64,000 nt of DNA from Streptococcus pasteurianus (GCF_004843545.1 NZ_CP039457.1:1082501-1146500), one strand, 5' to 3'. Counted from the stretch's first letter, positions 48,547-58,141 are shown. The notes: a model not told the origin generated them from the letters alone. Made by a program: numbers and translations.

Positions 48547-49232
48547 AATGTCACCCCCATTATGAGAGCTAATACAAAAATAACCATAAAGCCATAGGCA
48601 GCATAATCAACTAAGCCAAATCTATAAGTCATGTAGGACGTTTTTCTGTTTTGACTAGCAACACCTTTTGTCATACTAGCGATTGTCAAATCTTGTGCGA
48701 TACGAGTAGCATTCATCAGCAAAGGCACTAAAATATATTCAAAAAACATCAGTGGATGACGAATAATCATCCAACGACTCGTAAAAATTCCTCTGATTTT
48801 TAGGCTATCACAAATCATTCGGTAATGCTCTTTTATCATTGGTAAAAAGCGCATCATGACGGCAATAGCGATTAAAAGTCCTTCTGGCATGTGCCATGTA
48901 CGCATAGTGACGATGAATTCATGCACCGAACCTTTTAAAATACTACCACCAATCATAAAACAAGGTAAAAATCTACGCCCACCAACTAGAAACAAAGCAA
49001 TATAAGACGTCACATACTCTGGTGATAATAGATAATCTTCTAAAACAATCAATGCTAGGAACGGAATGACATAATATAGCGCTCTTTTTCGGTCACCTTC
49101 CAGAAAAAACAATAGCCCTAAGCCAATCATTAAAAGGCATTCATAGCCATCAGAAATATGAAGCAACAGTAAAATATTGGTAAAAAAAAGTAAGATTATT
49201 TTAGTACGAACATCAATAGTAACTGCATTCAT
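48543..49232 (-). CDS. ECF transporter T component
   Basis: Membrane protein of 229 aa with five or six membrane segments; EcfT-type coupling helices carry the motifs MTKGVASQNR and KIRGIFTSRW-like stretch (LKIRGIFTSRWMII), corresponding to the Ala-Arg-Gly signatures. It joins the ATPases to the substrate-binding S component. It overlaps its neighbours by 1 and 4 bases. Confidence 0.87.
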   Translation of the reverse strand: MNAVTIDVRTKIILLFFTNILLLLHISDGYECLLMIGLGLLFFLEGDRKRALYYVIPFLALIVLEDYLLSPEYVTSYIALFLVGGRRFLPCFMIGGSILKGSVHEFIVTMRTWHMPEGLLIAIAVMMRFLPMIKEHYRMICDSLKIRGIFTSRWMIIRHPLMFFEYILVPLLMNATRIAQDLTIASMTKGVASQNRKTSYMTYRFGLVDYAAYGFMVIFVLALIMGVTL

Positions 49233-49816
49233 TACTCTACCATACCAGCTTTATTAAAGTGTTTTTTCAGCATATATTGTCCGAATAAACCGCCAAGTAA
49301 ACCACCGATAATGATAGTTAAAGAAAGCCAAGCAACGTTTGAAAAATCAGAATTAACCATTACTTCATTGATGTAACTCGTGTCTTTTCCAATCGCAACC
49401 AAATGTTCAATATAAGCGTCTCGAACAACCCACATCATAATGACAGGACCTAAATTTCCGAATGAAAAGACAATATAAGAAATCAAATTGTAAAGTTTAT
49501 TTTCATATTTACCAAATTTTGCAATGATATCCGCTAAAATACCGCTAATTAAATTTGGAAGAAATGAAAAAGCGAAATGTCCTGACATAAAGAAGAAAAC
49601 GGAAATAACAGCTGACATTAGTATTAAACAACCAAATTTCTTTGTTTTAGCAATTAAGAGCATATAAACTGTTCCTGCCAACAAAGCAATGAAAGCTGGC
49701 GCATATTTCATATTTGCACTATACGCCAATAGAACAGATAATAATGTTCCTAAACATAAAAAAACAAAATAAAGTGCTGTATAAATTCCTGTTGTAATAA
49801 TATCTTTAGTTTTCAA
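49232..49816 (-). CDS. ECF transporter substrate-binding component, MptD family
   Basis: Membrane protein of 194 aa with about six membrane segments, MKTKDIITTGIYTALYFVFL at the start and the family-typical SFFPNLISGILAD-like region (FSFLPNLISGILADI). MptD-family S components sit beside YbtP/YbtQ-like exporters in many Firmicutes. The substrate is unknown; metallophores have been proposed from context. It is the first gene of the ECF part, 84 bases after the exporter pair, and has a palindrome-like site upstream. Confidence 0.83.
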   Translation of the reverse strand: MKTKDIITTGIYTALYFVFLCLGTLLSVLLAYSANMKYAPAFIALLAGTVYMLLIAKTKKFGCLILMSAVISVFFFMSGHFAFSFLPNLISGILADIIAKFGKYENKLYNLISYIVFSFGNLGPVIMMWVVRDAYIEHLVAIGKDTSYINEVMVNSDFSNVAWLSLTIIIGGLLGGLFGQYMLKKHFNKAGMVE

Positions 49817-49867
49817 AATAACTCCAATCTATATAAGCTGTCTCGTTTTAAGACAGAATTTTTAAAT

Positions 49868-49885
49868 TTAGTATTAAAATACCAA
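49868..49885. promoter_or_regulatory. Near-copy of the hsdS palindrome upstream of mptD
   Basis: TTAGTATTAAAATACCAA differs from the perfect palindrome at the hsdS promoter in only two of 18 positions. It lies about 52 bases before the mptD start, where an operator would be expected. Confidence 0.5.
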
Positions 49886-49899
49886 CATATATTCATATG

Positions 49900-51564
49900 C
49901 TATATCTGGGTCAAGGTTTCATTTTCAACTTTGTAAATAACATCGCTAGCTGCTACTGTACTCAAACGATGAGAAATAAGAAAAACATAGCCTTTACAAT
50001 GTTCACGAACAACTTGTAAAAATGCTGCCTCGTTAAGTGAATCGAGGTTACTTGTTGGTTCATCAAAAATGTAACAATCAGCATCTTTTAGTAAAGCTCG
50101 TGTCAACTCTAAGCGTTGTAATTCACCTGCTGAAAATAGCGTTTGCTCGCTGTTTAAGAGCGTATCTAACCCATTCTCAGTTGACAAAATCTTGTCTTTA
50201 ATGCGACATTTTGCTGCCGTTTCTAAAATCATGTCATCTGTAATATCTGGATTGCCAAGCGTCAAATTCTCACGAATACTTTGGCTGAATACTTGAGGAA
50301 TTTGTGGAATATAGGCAATACGATTTTGAATATCACGTGCTGCCAGAGTTGAAAGTGGCTTATGATTCACTAAAATTTGTCCTTTAGTATTATCATACCA
50401 TCTCATGACAAGCTTCATCAGAGTGGATTTACCAGAACCAGATTGTCCAACTAAACCAATGATTTTATGATTTTCAAAGGCAACTGACAGGTGATTAAAA
50501 ATGCTTTGATTACGATTCTCATACGCAAATGAAGCATCTTCCAAGACAATACTATCTATTGTTTCATCAAAGGTTTGACCTGATTTATCAAATTCTTTCT
50601 CATCTAATAATTCAAAAACTTGACGAGCTGCTGTCATCGCCCGTTTAAAGCCAAGTGGCAGGCGACTCAATTCCAAATATGGCGCAAATGACGTTGAAAA
50701 GACAACAATAATTGTTGTTGCAGAAACAAGAGAAATTTCTCCTTGGTTTGCTTGTGAGATAGCCAAAACTGCTACTAGCATGATAGCTAATCCAATTACT
50801 AGAAATGATAGACTTGCTTGCAGGTGCTGTGCTTGTGCCACCTCTTTTTCACGCGCATTAACCAATTCGCTTTCTTTATTTAAGTGTTCCAAGTCTGATT
50901 TAATTTGCCCAAACTGCAGCAATTCTTTCATGCCATGCAAACTGTCCGAAAAATGAGACATATAAGCTTTGCGTGTTTGTGACTGCTTCTGCAATAATGG
51001 TTGTAACTGTCGTGTTTGTGCTCGTGGTAGGAAAATCGCTAAAATCGCATAAACCAATAAACTAATCACAGCAATCACAGGTGAAACTGACCAGTAATAA
51101 ACCGCTAAAATAATCGTTACTAGACTGGCTGTCATTACTGGTGGAAGGGTGTGAGCAAAGAAAACTTCCATTGCTTCAATGTCTTCACCAATCATTTTTA
51201 GCATGTTTCCGCTATCTTGTTGTTCCAATTTTGTTGGTGCTAAACGACGTAGTTTTGCAAAAACCATGCATCTAAAATCGTAAAGTGTTTTAAAGGCGAC
51301 ATAATGCCCAAAAAAGTGCTCAATGTAGCGTAAAATCCCCCGCATGAGCCCCAAGGCAAACAAGATAACCACAAAAGAAAAGTGCGGTGTCTGACCTTCT
51401 AAAGCTTGCCAAGCTAGACGAATGACTAAACTTGGAATAAGAATGGTCATCAAAAATCCCAAAACAGCTCCGCCAACTGCTAAAACATATTGTAGCCATA
51501 AGCCTTTGACCAAATTTGCAAGACGTTTAACAAGTGTTTTTATTGATAATTCTTTACTAGCCAT
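49900..51564 (-). CDS. ABC transporter, fused permease and ATPase (second of pair)
   Basis: Half-transporter of 554 aa; the start at 51564 (MASKELSIKTLVKRLANLV) has GGAGG upstream and overlaps the previous gene by 8 bases. Six membrane segments, then an ATPase with Walker A GQSGSGKST, an unusual signature FSAGELQRLELTRALL, Walker B CYIFDEPTSNLD and switch His (ISHRLS). It pairs with the gene before it as a heterodimer similar to YbtP/YbtQ or IrtA/IrtB, exporter-fold proteins that import siderophores. That role is inferred from context. Confidence 0.87.
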   Translation of the reverse strand: MASKELSIKTLVKRLANLVKGLWLQYVLAVGGAVLGFLMTILIPSLVIRLAWQALEGQTPHFSFVVILFALGLMRGILRYIEHFFGHYVAFKTLYDFRCMVFAKLRRLAPTKLEQQDSGNMLKMIGEDIEAMEVFFAHTLPPVMTASLVTIILAVYYWSVSPVIAVISLLVYAILAIFLPRAQTRQLQPLLQKQSQTRKAYMSHFSDSLHGMKELLQFGQIKSDLEHLNKESELVNAREKEVAQAQHLQASLSFLVIGLAIMLVAVLAISQANQGEISLVSATTIIVVFSTSFAPYLELSRLPLGFKRAMTAARQVFELLDEKEFDKSGQTFDETIDSIVLEDASFAYENRNQSIFNHLSVAFENHKIIGLVGQSGSGKSTLMKLVMRWYDNTKGQILVNHKPLSTLAARDIQNRIAYIPQIPQVFSQSIRENLTLGNPDITDDMILETAAKCRIKDKILSTENGLDTLLNSEQTLFSAGELQRLELTRALLKDADCYIFDEPTSNLDSLNEAAFLQVVREHCKGYVFLISHRLSTVAASDVIYKVENETLTQI

Positions 51565-53332
51565 GTAAAATCGCCTCCAATTCTTCTTGAGTTGACACGA
51601 GTTTTTTAAATTCCGCATTAGTTGTTAATAATGCTTCTGGTCGCCCAAATGAAATGGTGCGCTTGCTATCAATAAAAAGAACTTGCTCTGCTTGTAAAAC
51701 TTGCTTCATTTTATGTGAGATAACCAAAACAATGGCATTCTGAGCAGTTAATTTAATGTAGTCATAAAGCAATTGCTCGTTTTCACTATCAATACTTGAT
51801 GTCATTTCATCAAAAATATAGATAGGGCGTTTAGCAAGGAGAGCACGGGCACAAATAATTTGTTGGCGTTGACCTGGTGACAAAAGATTTCCATTTTCTC
51901 CGACCACGGTTTGCAATCCTTCTGGTAAATCTTGTAAGAAAGTCATGAGGTGACGTTGATTCAACCAAGTCAGCAACTGCGCCTGAGACATATCTATCGC
52001 TAGAGCAAGATTCTCATAGATTGTTCCATTAAATAGATATGATTCTGGCGATACATACACCACACTTTCTTTGACAGCATCCAAACTAACATCCGCTAAA
52101 TCTTGTTGACCAAAGAAAATCTTTCCTTCTGATACCGATAATTGTTTTTGAAGAAGTTTCGCAATAGTCGTTTTCCCACGACCACTTTCACCAGCGACAG
52201 CAAAAATTTTCCCTTTAGGAATTGTAAATGACAAGTTCGATAAAATCTTAGTATTGTCATACGAAAAGCTGACATTATCAAAACGAATTTCTTTAATATC
52301 AGTTGGTAGCGATGCTTTGTTTTCTTGAGAATCATCTACCGCTGCGCTATCTAAAAAAGTGTAAATGCGGTCAGCCATTTTAGTATTCATCATTACCAAG
52401 TGCATACCATAGCCCATTTCACGAATTGGTGCAAAAAATTCGGTTGCAATGAGAACAAAGAAAATCAAACTAAACAATGAAAGATGACCATGTGATAGTG
52501 AAACTGCTGCTGCAAATCCTGAAACCCCGACACCAATGTACATGACACCGTCCATATAACCAACAGATTGCAATTGAAATTTCAACAATTCCATGGTTGA
52601 TTGACGAAATTCTTCCGCTTTTTCAACAAATGTCTTTTCATAGCGTTCGTCAGCATCATAGGTGTAAAGAGTATTCATTCCCTTTAAATCATCCATAAAA
52701 AGATTACCAACGTCCATATAAGTCGCCCAATAATGGTTCATAATCTTTTTAGAACGCTTTTGCATCAAAATAATAGACACAGGAATAAACGGTAGGCTGA
52801 CTAGAAAAATCAAACCACCAATAGGATAGATAAACGCAACTAATAATAGAACCGTTGCACAGTTAAAGTAAGCTCTTAACGAAATTGTTAAGTAGTGGTT
52901 GAAATAAGTGTCTAAGGTGTCAATCCCTTGCGATGCCACATTCATGATATCAGCAACAGAAAAGTCCTTGTCGTCAAATTCACCGCCATGATTTTGAAAC
53001 GCTTCAAAAAAAGCTCCTTTTAAATGATTACGAGCATATTGTGAAGCTGTTCCTTGATAATTTTTAGCTAGCAAGGATACGGCAAAACCGATAGCGCTTA
53101 GTATCAATAGCTGGCAAATAAGGGTAATGAGTGAGATTTCCTCACCTTTATATAAGTGCTCTACACTTTTCCCAATCAGGAAAAATGAGAGAATACGCAT
53201 TAAAAATTGTATCCACGACAAGACTGCCGTGATATAAAGATCGCGTTTATGCGGACCGACTTCTGACTTCAAGCGACGAAGCAACCTCTTCCGCCGTTCG
53301 CGCGATATACGCTTTTGTTGATTCTCAGCCAT
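51557..53332 (-). CDS. ABC transporter, fused permease and ATPase (first of pair)
   Basis: Half-transporter of 591 aa with six membrane segments and an ATPase: Walker A GESGRGKTT, signature variant LSPGQRQQI, Walker B IYIFDEMTSSID, and His in VISHKMKQV. A basic cytoplasmic start (RISRERRKRLLRRLKSE) precedes the first membrane segment. It is the first gene of the five-gene transporter cluster and has AAAGGAG before its ATG. Its partner is the overlapping downstream gene. Confidence 0.87.
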   Translation of the reverse strand: MAENQQKRISRERRKRLLRRLKSEVGPHKRDLYITAVLSWIQFLMRILSFFLIGKSVEHLYKGEEISLITLICQLLILSAIGFAVSLLAKNYQGTASQYARNHLKGAFFEAFQNHGGEFDDKDFSVADIMNVASQGIDTLDTYFNHYLTISLRAYFNCATVLLLVAFIYPIGGLIFLVSLPFIPVSIILMQKRSKKIMNHYWATYMDVGNLFMDDLKGMNTLYTYDADERYEKTFVEKAEEFRQSTMELLKFQLQSVGYMDGVMYIGVGVSGFAAAVSLSHGHLSLFSLIFFVLIATEFFAPIREMGYGMHLVMMNTKMADRIYTFLDSAAVDDSQENKASLPTDIKEIRFDNVSFSYDNTKILSNLSFTIPKGKIFAVAGESGRGKTTIAKLLQKQLSVSEGKIFFGQQDLADVSLDAVKESVVYVSPESYLFNGTIYENLALAIDMSQAQLLTWLNQRHLMTFLQDLPEGLQTVVGENGNLLSPGQRQQIICARALLAKRPIYIFDEMTSSIDSENEQLLYDYIKLTAQNAIVLVISHKMKQVLQAEQVLFIDSKRTISFGRPEALLTTNAEFKKLVSTQEELEAILHG

Positions 53333-53436
53333 AACAGCTCCTTTCTGATAAACAGAGCCACTCGGACATTAAGAAATTAGGAGGACCATTTATCTGACGT
53401 TTGTCGCCCAATCTTAAAAAGTCCTCAGCTCATCAT

Positions 53437-53469
53437 CATATGATTTTTAACCATATGTTCGCCATTATA
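53437..53469 (-). promoter_or_regulatory. Promoter of the five-gene transporter cluster with CATATG pair
   Basis: A TATAAT box with a TGG extension (53469-53464) is followed by two CATATG hexamers 9 bases apart (53457-53452 and 53442-53437), covering the probable transcription start. They could bind a metal- or substrate-responsive repressor. Confidence 0.45.
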
Positions 53470-53544
53470 CCATAAAAACGCTTTAGAATTAATAAATTAT
53501 TCACAAATTTTGCAAAGAAAAAACAGGCAAAAGCCTGTTTAGTA

Positions 53545-56187
53545 CTAATCTACTGATTTCAACGCTTCTAGCATATCAACTGTTTTTAGGATATGGTTAA
53601 CGAGCCAACCTAATGCTAATAGAATGATAACAATAACAGCAATTGGTATAGCGTAAACATCCCAGCCAACAGTTGTGCCAAACATAATATTATCCGAACC
53701 AATCATTCCCATAATCACTTGGTGAAGGTATTTCCCGCCAATTAAGCCGACAATGATACCAATTAAGGATAGGCTGATTGTTTCACGATAAATGTACATT
53801 GTCACTTCTTTGTCATAGAAACCAAGAACCTTAATAGTTGAAAGTTCACGAATCCGCTCTGCAACATTGATATTCGTCAAATTATAGAGAATAACCACTG
53901 CAAGCAAGATAGAAACCACGATTAAGATTGTCATGGCACCATTTAAAGAAGCAACGACAGATTTAACCGTTTTAACTAGCGATGAATTTTGGCTGACAGC
54001 TGAAACACCAGACATGGCAAGTAATTTCGTTGAGAGCTTTTCAATATTACTGCTAGAATCATTTTTCAACGTTACCAAGTAAGCATTATCATCAGGTATT
54101 TCTCCGAAAATCTTTTGATAAACTTTATGTGACATAAAGAGATAATGCCCGACATTCATTTCAGCTACTGCAGCGACTTTCACGGTATGCTTTTTACCAT
54201 CACTGTCTTTCAATATAAAGCTGTCGCCAGCCTCCACATGATAAAGCGAAGCTAATTTTTCTGATATGATAATACCATCATCAGCTAAGGTCAGACTATC
54301 GCCACTCGAAGCATCTTTCAAATGAATAAAATCACCAAAATCATCACCGCTGCTGACCATAATTGATACGGTCTGTTTATCGCTTAAACCTGAAATCGTT
54401 TCTGATAAAGTCGTAAAATAGATACTTTGGTATTGCGATACTTTATTTGAATCCATGAAATCTTTGACTTCTTGATTTTCACTACTGCTGTTATCATCGT
54501 TTTTAACGACAATCATGTCATACGGCATTAAATTAGTGAACTGATTTTCGATAACATTTCCTAAGGATGAGCGAATACCAAGTCCTGCAAAAAGCAGAGC
54601 GACTGACCCAGCAACCCCAAAAATCGTCATCAACATTCGTTGCTTGTAACGGAAGATATTGCGCACAGTAACTTTATGCGTGAATGATAAACTACGCCAG
54701 ATAACTCCAATACGTTCCAAGAAAATTTTAGAACCTTTGACAGGTGGCTTAGGTAGCAACAGCTGTGCTGGTTTTTCACTCAGTTCATTTTTGGCAATGA
54801 GAAAGGCAGGTAAAACCGCACTAATCAAGGCTAAGACTAAGGCAATCGCTGTGTAGTTCCAATAGAAATAAAGATGAGTCTCACCAAGTGTTGTATCACT
54901 GGTTACAATCTGTGCGATAATACGTGATAACAAATAGTGCCCAGCAACTATTCCAAGAACAGTTCCAATCATGCTGGCAACGAAACCATAAATAACAAAT
55001 TTCTTAATAACGTCAGAATTCCTGTAACCAAGCGCCTTGAGAATTCCAGAATTGGTACGCTCTTCATCAACAAAACGGGTCATTGTGGTAAATGTCACCA
55101 GTGCAGCGACGACATAAAGCACGACAGGAAAGATATTCCCAATGCTGCTAATACTTGACGTACTAGATTCATAAGTCTGATAACCTTCTCCCCCTGGTAA
55201 TGTCGATCGTGTGTATGACGTATAAGTCGGCTCTGTCATGGCATCAATTTTAGCTTGCGCTTCTTGAATTTCGCTTTCGCTCTCTGTAATTTCAGCTTGT
55301 GCTTGGTCAATTGAACTTTGTGCGGCAGCTTGTTGTTCAGCAGACAAACTAGCAAGAGCCGACTCCTGCGCAGCCAATTGCGCTTTAGCGCTATCAACCT
55401 TTTCCTGATTAGCATCTACTTCTGCTTGTGCATCTGATTTTAGACTTGCCAAACGTTGCTCAGCATTATCAGAGAGTAAATCATCTAATTCATCTTGCTT
55501 ATCTGCAACTTTTTGCTTGTAACTTTCTGAAAATGGATTTAACGTTTTTAAATTGTCGTAACGAATGCGAGCAATCGTGTAAGTATCTGTGTCAAAAGCC
55601 GATTCTGTAACGACAGCATAATTTGACAAAAAACCGTCACCAGCCGTCGAAGAACCCAAGCTTGTCTTTGACAAAATTTCAGATGAATTCACAAAACCAA
55701 CGACTTTATAGGTGGTATTTTTTAAAATTCCATCCTCATCTGATTGCATAAAGCTAATCATATTGCCGACTTTATAATCATCTTTCATCGTTGAAGCAAG
55801 CGCAATTTCATCAGATGATTTTGGAAACCTTCCTGATACAAGTTCGTAGGTAGAAATGCTTGTGCTTTTTGAAAATACACGAATAGCATCATCGGTATTC
55901 TTAACGGTAACATCTGTCAGATAACCATATTCAACATCGGCATTTTTAATACTATCTAGTTCTTCTTTGTCAACATCACTAAAGCCGTAACTTGCAATGA
56001 CAGACAAGTCCATTGTATTATGTTTTTTCAAATATTGGCTAGCAGTTGCCTGCATGTCAGGTCCAGTTACTTTTAAACCAACGAAGGCAAACGCACCCAA
56101 CATCATCAAAAGCATAATGGATAAAAAACGTCCCTTTGAACTGCCAAATGATTTTCGGATATCTTTCCAATAAGTCTTTTTCGCCAT
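53545..56187 (-). CDS. FtsX-type ABC transporter permease with coiled-coil domain
   Basis: Membrane protein of 880 aa; the start at 56187 (MAKKTYWKDIRKSFGSSKG) has GGAG upstream; a GTG three codons earlier is possible. One membrane segment, an extracellular MacB-like domain, an Ala/Gln/Glu-rich coiled coil (about residues 235-310), three membrane segments, a second extracellular domain and three more membrane segments: two FtsX repeats, ten segments in the usual layout. With the ATPase gene one base upstream it makes a MacB/LolCD-like machine for export or peptide defence. Its transcription is probably controlled by the divergent TetR-family gene. Confidence 0.87.
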   Translation of the reverse strand: MAKKTYWKDIRKSFGSSKGRFLSIMLLMMLGAFAFVGLKVTGPDMQATASQYLKKHNTMDLSVIASYGFSDVDKEELDSIKNADVEYGYLTDVTVKNTDDAIRVFSKSTSISTYELVSGRFPKSSDEIALASTMKDDYKVGNMISFMQSDEDGILKNTTYKVVGFVNSSEILSKTSLGSSTAGDGFLSNYAVVTESAFDTDTYTIARIRYDNLKTLNPFSESYKQKVADKQDELDDLLSDNAEQRLASLKSDAQAEVDANQEKVDSAKAQLAAQESALASLSAEQQAAAQSSIDQAQAEITESESEIQEAQAKIDAMTEPTYTSYTRSTLPGGEGYQTYESSTSSISSIGNIFPVVLYVVAALVTFTTMTRFVDEERTNSGILKALGYRNSDVIKKFVIYGFVASMIGTVLGIVAGHYLLSRIIAQIVTSDTTLGETHLYFYWNYTAIALVLALISAVLPAFLIAKNELSEKPAQLLLPKPPVKGSKIFLERIGVIWRSLSFTHKVTVRNIFRYKQRMLMTIFGVAGSVALLFAGLGIRSSLGNVIENQFTNLMPYDMIVVKNDDNSSSENQEVKDFMDSNKVSQYQSIYFTTLSETISGLSDKQTVSIMVSSGDDFGDFIHLKDASSGDSLTLADDGIIISEKLASLYHVEAGDSFILKDSDGKKHTVKVAAVAEMNVGHYLFMSHKVYQKIFGEIPDDNAYLVTLKNDSSSNIEKLSTKLLAMSGVSAVSQNSSLVKTVKSVVASLNGAMTILIVVSILLAVVILYNLTNINVAERIRELSTIKVLGFYDKEVTMYIYRETISLSLIGIIVGLIGGKYLHQVIMGMIGSDNIMFGTTVGWDVYAIPIAVIVIILLALGWLVNHILKTVDMLEALKSVD

Positions 56188-56197
56188 CTTCTCCACC

Positions 56198-56899
56198 TCA
56201 ATATTCTAACGTTTCAATATCTTGTGGGTGTTCATTTAGCTCAATACTGCTCACCTTGGCATCGTGCATATGGATGACACGGTCAGCAATTGGCGCAAGG
56301 GCAGAATTGTGTGTCACGATAATAACCGTTGAGCCTTTTTGATGAGACATATCTTGTAAAATCTTCAACACTTGCTTTCCTGTTTGATAATCGAGCGCTC
56401 CAGTCGGCTCATCACACAGCAATAATTTAGGATTTTTAGCGACTGCACGCGCAATGGAAACACGTTGTTGTTCACCACCAGACAGCTGCGCAGGAAAATT
56501 ATTCAGACGTTTTCCTAGTCCGACATCAATCAAGGTTTGCTCAGCATCTCTAGCATCTTCAACGATTTCCGAAGCCAATTCAACATTTTCTTTGGCGGTT
56601 AAATTTGGAACTAAATTGTAAAATTGAAAAACAAAACCAACATCATTTCGACGATAGGTTGTCAACTCCTTTTGACTATAATTAGCAATATCAACACCAT
56701 CAATAATCACTTGTCCCTCGTCGTTATTGTCCATGCCACCCAAGATATTAAGGACAGTTGATTTTCCTGCACCAGACGCCCCTAAAATAATAACTAATTC
56801 ACCTTTTTCAATCGCAAAATTAATATCATTATTAGCAATAATCTCTGTATCACCAGTTTGATAACGTTTATAAGAATGCTTCATTTCAATGTAAGCCAT
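56198..56899 (-). CDS. ABC transporter ATPase of the MacB/LolD type
   Basis: ATPase of 233 aa: Walker [10 protein letters not shown], signature [15 protein letters not shown], Walker [17 protein letters not shown] and His in IVTHNSAL. The GALD and Q-T-G residues after Walker B mark the MacB/LolD branch. It powers the FtsX-type permease encoded 10 bases downstream. It is divergent from the TetR-family gene. Confidence 0.92.
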   Translation of the reverse strand: MAYIEMKHSYKRYQTGDTEIIANNDINFAIEKGELVIILGASGAGKSTVLNILGGMDNNDEGQVIIDGVDIANYSQKELTTYRRNDVGFVFQFYNLVPNLTAKENVELASEIVEDARDAEQTLIDVGLGKRLNNFPAQLSGGEQQRVSIARAVAKNPKLLLCDEPTGALDYQTGKQVLKILQDMSHQKGSTVIIVTHNSALAPIADRVIHMHDAKVSSIELNEHPQDIETLEY

Positions 56900-56928
56900 A
56901 TAGTCTCCTCTTCAAAGTCTTATTTGAA

Positions 56929-56964
56929 CAACATGTTGATTTATTTCGAGGTTTATTATATAAT
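56929..56964 (+). promoter_or_regulatory. Promoter and operator of the TetR-family gene
   Basis: TTGATT (56936-56941), a 17-base spacer and TATAAT (56959-56964) make the promoter. The 10-bp palindrome CAACATGTTG (56929-56938) overlaps its -35 box in the divergent region and is a likely binding site for the regulator itself. Confidence 0.6.
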
Positions 56965-57039
56965 TTGCACGAAGATTAAACAAGGACAAAAATAGACATT
57001 CTGTTCATTTAAGAAATTAATAAAAGGATTTTACTCATT

Positions 57040-57588
57040 ATGAAAAAACGTCATACTGAAACTGAAAATTACCTCAAGCAAGCCCTTGCGAAATTGCTGT
57101 TGGAGAAGAATTTTGAAGAGGTCACAGTGTCTGATTTGACACGAACCGCGGGAATAAACCGCGGAACATTTTACCTGCACTATGTTGATAAATACGATAT
57201 GGCAGACCAATTCAAAAATGATACTCTGGATGATTTATTTCATATTTTAAGTGACGAAAGCATTTATACCGACACACGTGTAGTTCTTTTTAGAACATTA
57301 ACCTATGTTAAAGAAAATTTTGAATTTATCTATGCCATTTCAAAATCAGCTTATGTTGATTTTCCAAAAACAATCAAGGACTTTGTCTATGAATTTCTTC
57401 TGACTGTTCCTGAATTCAAGGAAACAATCACTGCCTACTACGATATTCCCTACCAGTATGCCTTGGAGGTATATTTGTCAAGCATTGAAAGCATCATTTC
57501 GCTCTGGGTAGCCAAGGGTGGCGAAGAAAGTACCGAAGAAATCACAGACATTATCCTAAAAGTCGCCGCACTAGAAAAAATGATTTGA
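57040..57588 (+). CDS. TetR/AcrR-family transcriptional regulator
   Basis: Regulator of 182 aa. N-terminal helix-turn-helix: LLEKNFEEVTVSDLTRTAGI then NRGTFYLHYVDKYDM, the standard TetR pattern. The C-terminal ligand domain resembles the TetR_C_8/DhaS-like type. It is divergent from the ABC transporter and probably represses it and itself; the ligand is unknown. Ribosome site AAAGGA. Confidence 0.9.
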   Translation: MKKRHTETENYLKQALAKLLLEKNFEEVTVSDLTRTAGINRGTFYLHYVDKYDMADQFKNDTLDDLFHILSDESIYTDTRVVLFRTLTYVKENFEFIYAISKSAYVDFPKTIKDFVYEFLLTVPEFKETITAYYDIPYQYALEVYLSSIESIISLWVAKGGEESTEEITDIILKVAALEKMI

Positions 57589-57598
57589 AAACATGAAA

Positions 57599-57670
57599 AC
57601 TCACTTAGTTATTTAAGTGAGTCAGATTGAAGAAAAAGTCCATTTTGGATATTTTTCTTCAATCTTTTTT
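57599..57670 (+). terminator. Two hairpins ending the TetR-family gene
   Basis: ACTCACTTA-N6-TAAGTGAGT (57599-57622) is followed by a 13-bp stem, GATTGAAGAAAAA with its complement (57625-57664), and then a T-rich tract. Confidence 0.8.
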
Positions 57671-57798
57671 CTTTTTCTTAAAAAATAAAAATCCTTATGA
57701 ACACCATTATATCAGCATTTCTAAGAGTTTATTCAAATCGATAGACACACTCTAAATTTACAATATTTATACTTCTGAGAGGGTTTGTCTACGCTCTG

Positions 57799-57824
57799 AA
57801 ACAGTCCACTGGACTGTTTTTTTT
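57799..57824 (+). terminator. Orphan intrinsic terminator
   Basis: AAACAGTCC-AC-T-GGACTGTTT followed by eight T. No intact gene reads into it from the left except the TetR-family gene, which already has a terminator; it may end a small RNA or a lost gene. Confidence 0.75.
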
Positions 57825-57966
57825 ATATTTGTCTTAGCTGTTAATGGTTAAATTTAAGAACTATTCATCTTTACTATAATCATAGCTATTTGAATATATT
57901 CAACATTTTGTTTCCTTAAAAGATAATCATATTATAATGTTTCAAATCAATTAAGGAGACAAAATC

Positions 57967-58068
57967 ATGAGATTATTTTTAAAAAATAAAATTTACCACC
58001 TTTTGACCGTTTCTCGTTTTCTAAATACTATCGGCTCCTCCAGTAACAAAATGTCAATAGTTTTTTAA
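57967..58068 (+). pseudogene. Truncated start of an MFS transporter
   Basis: A good -10 (TATAAT near 57934) and ribosome site (AAGGAG) are followed by MRLFLKNKIYHLLTVSRFLN and TIGSS, the usual opening of streptococcal MFS efflux proteins. After 26 codons the sequence loses similarity and stops at 58068. The remaining 350 or more codons are missing. The break is where the foreign-looking island begins, so the insertion or an associated deletion destroyed this gene. Confidence 0.6.
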
Positions 58069-58141
58069 TCACTTTTTTCAAAAATGGGCAAAAAAATAGA
58101 ACGTATAGATTTCTCTATACGCTCCACTTTCAGATTTCATA

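Noticed and set aside
57780..57824. Repeat-like sequence before the orphan terminator, considered as a CRISPR leader or repeat
   Set aside because: It occurs once, with no repeated units or spacers and no cas genes; a simple terminator explains it.
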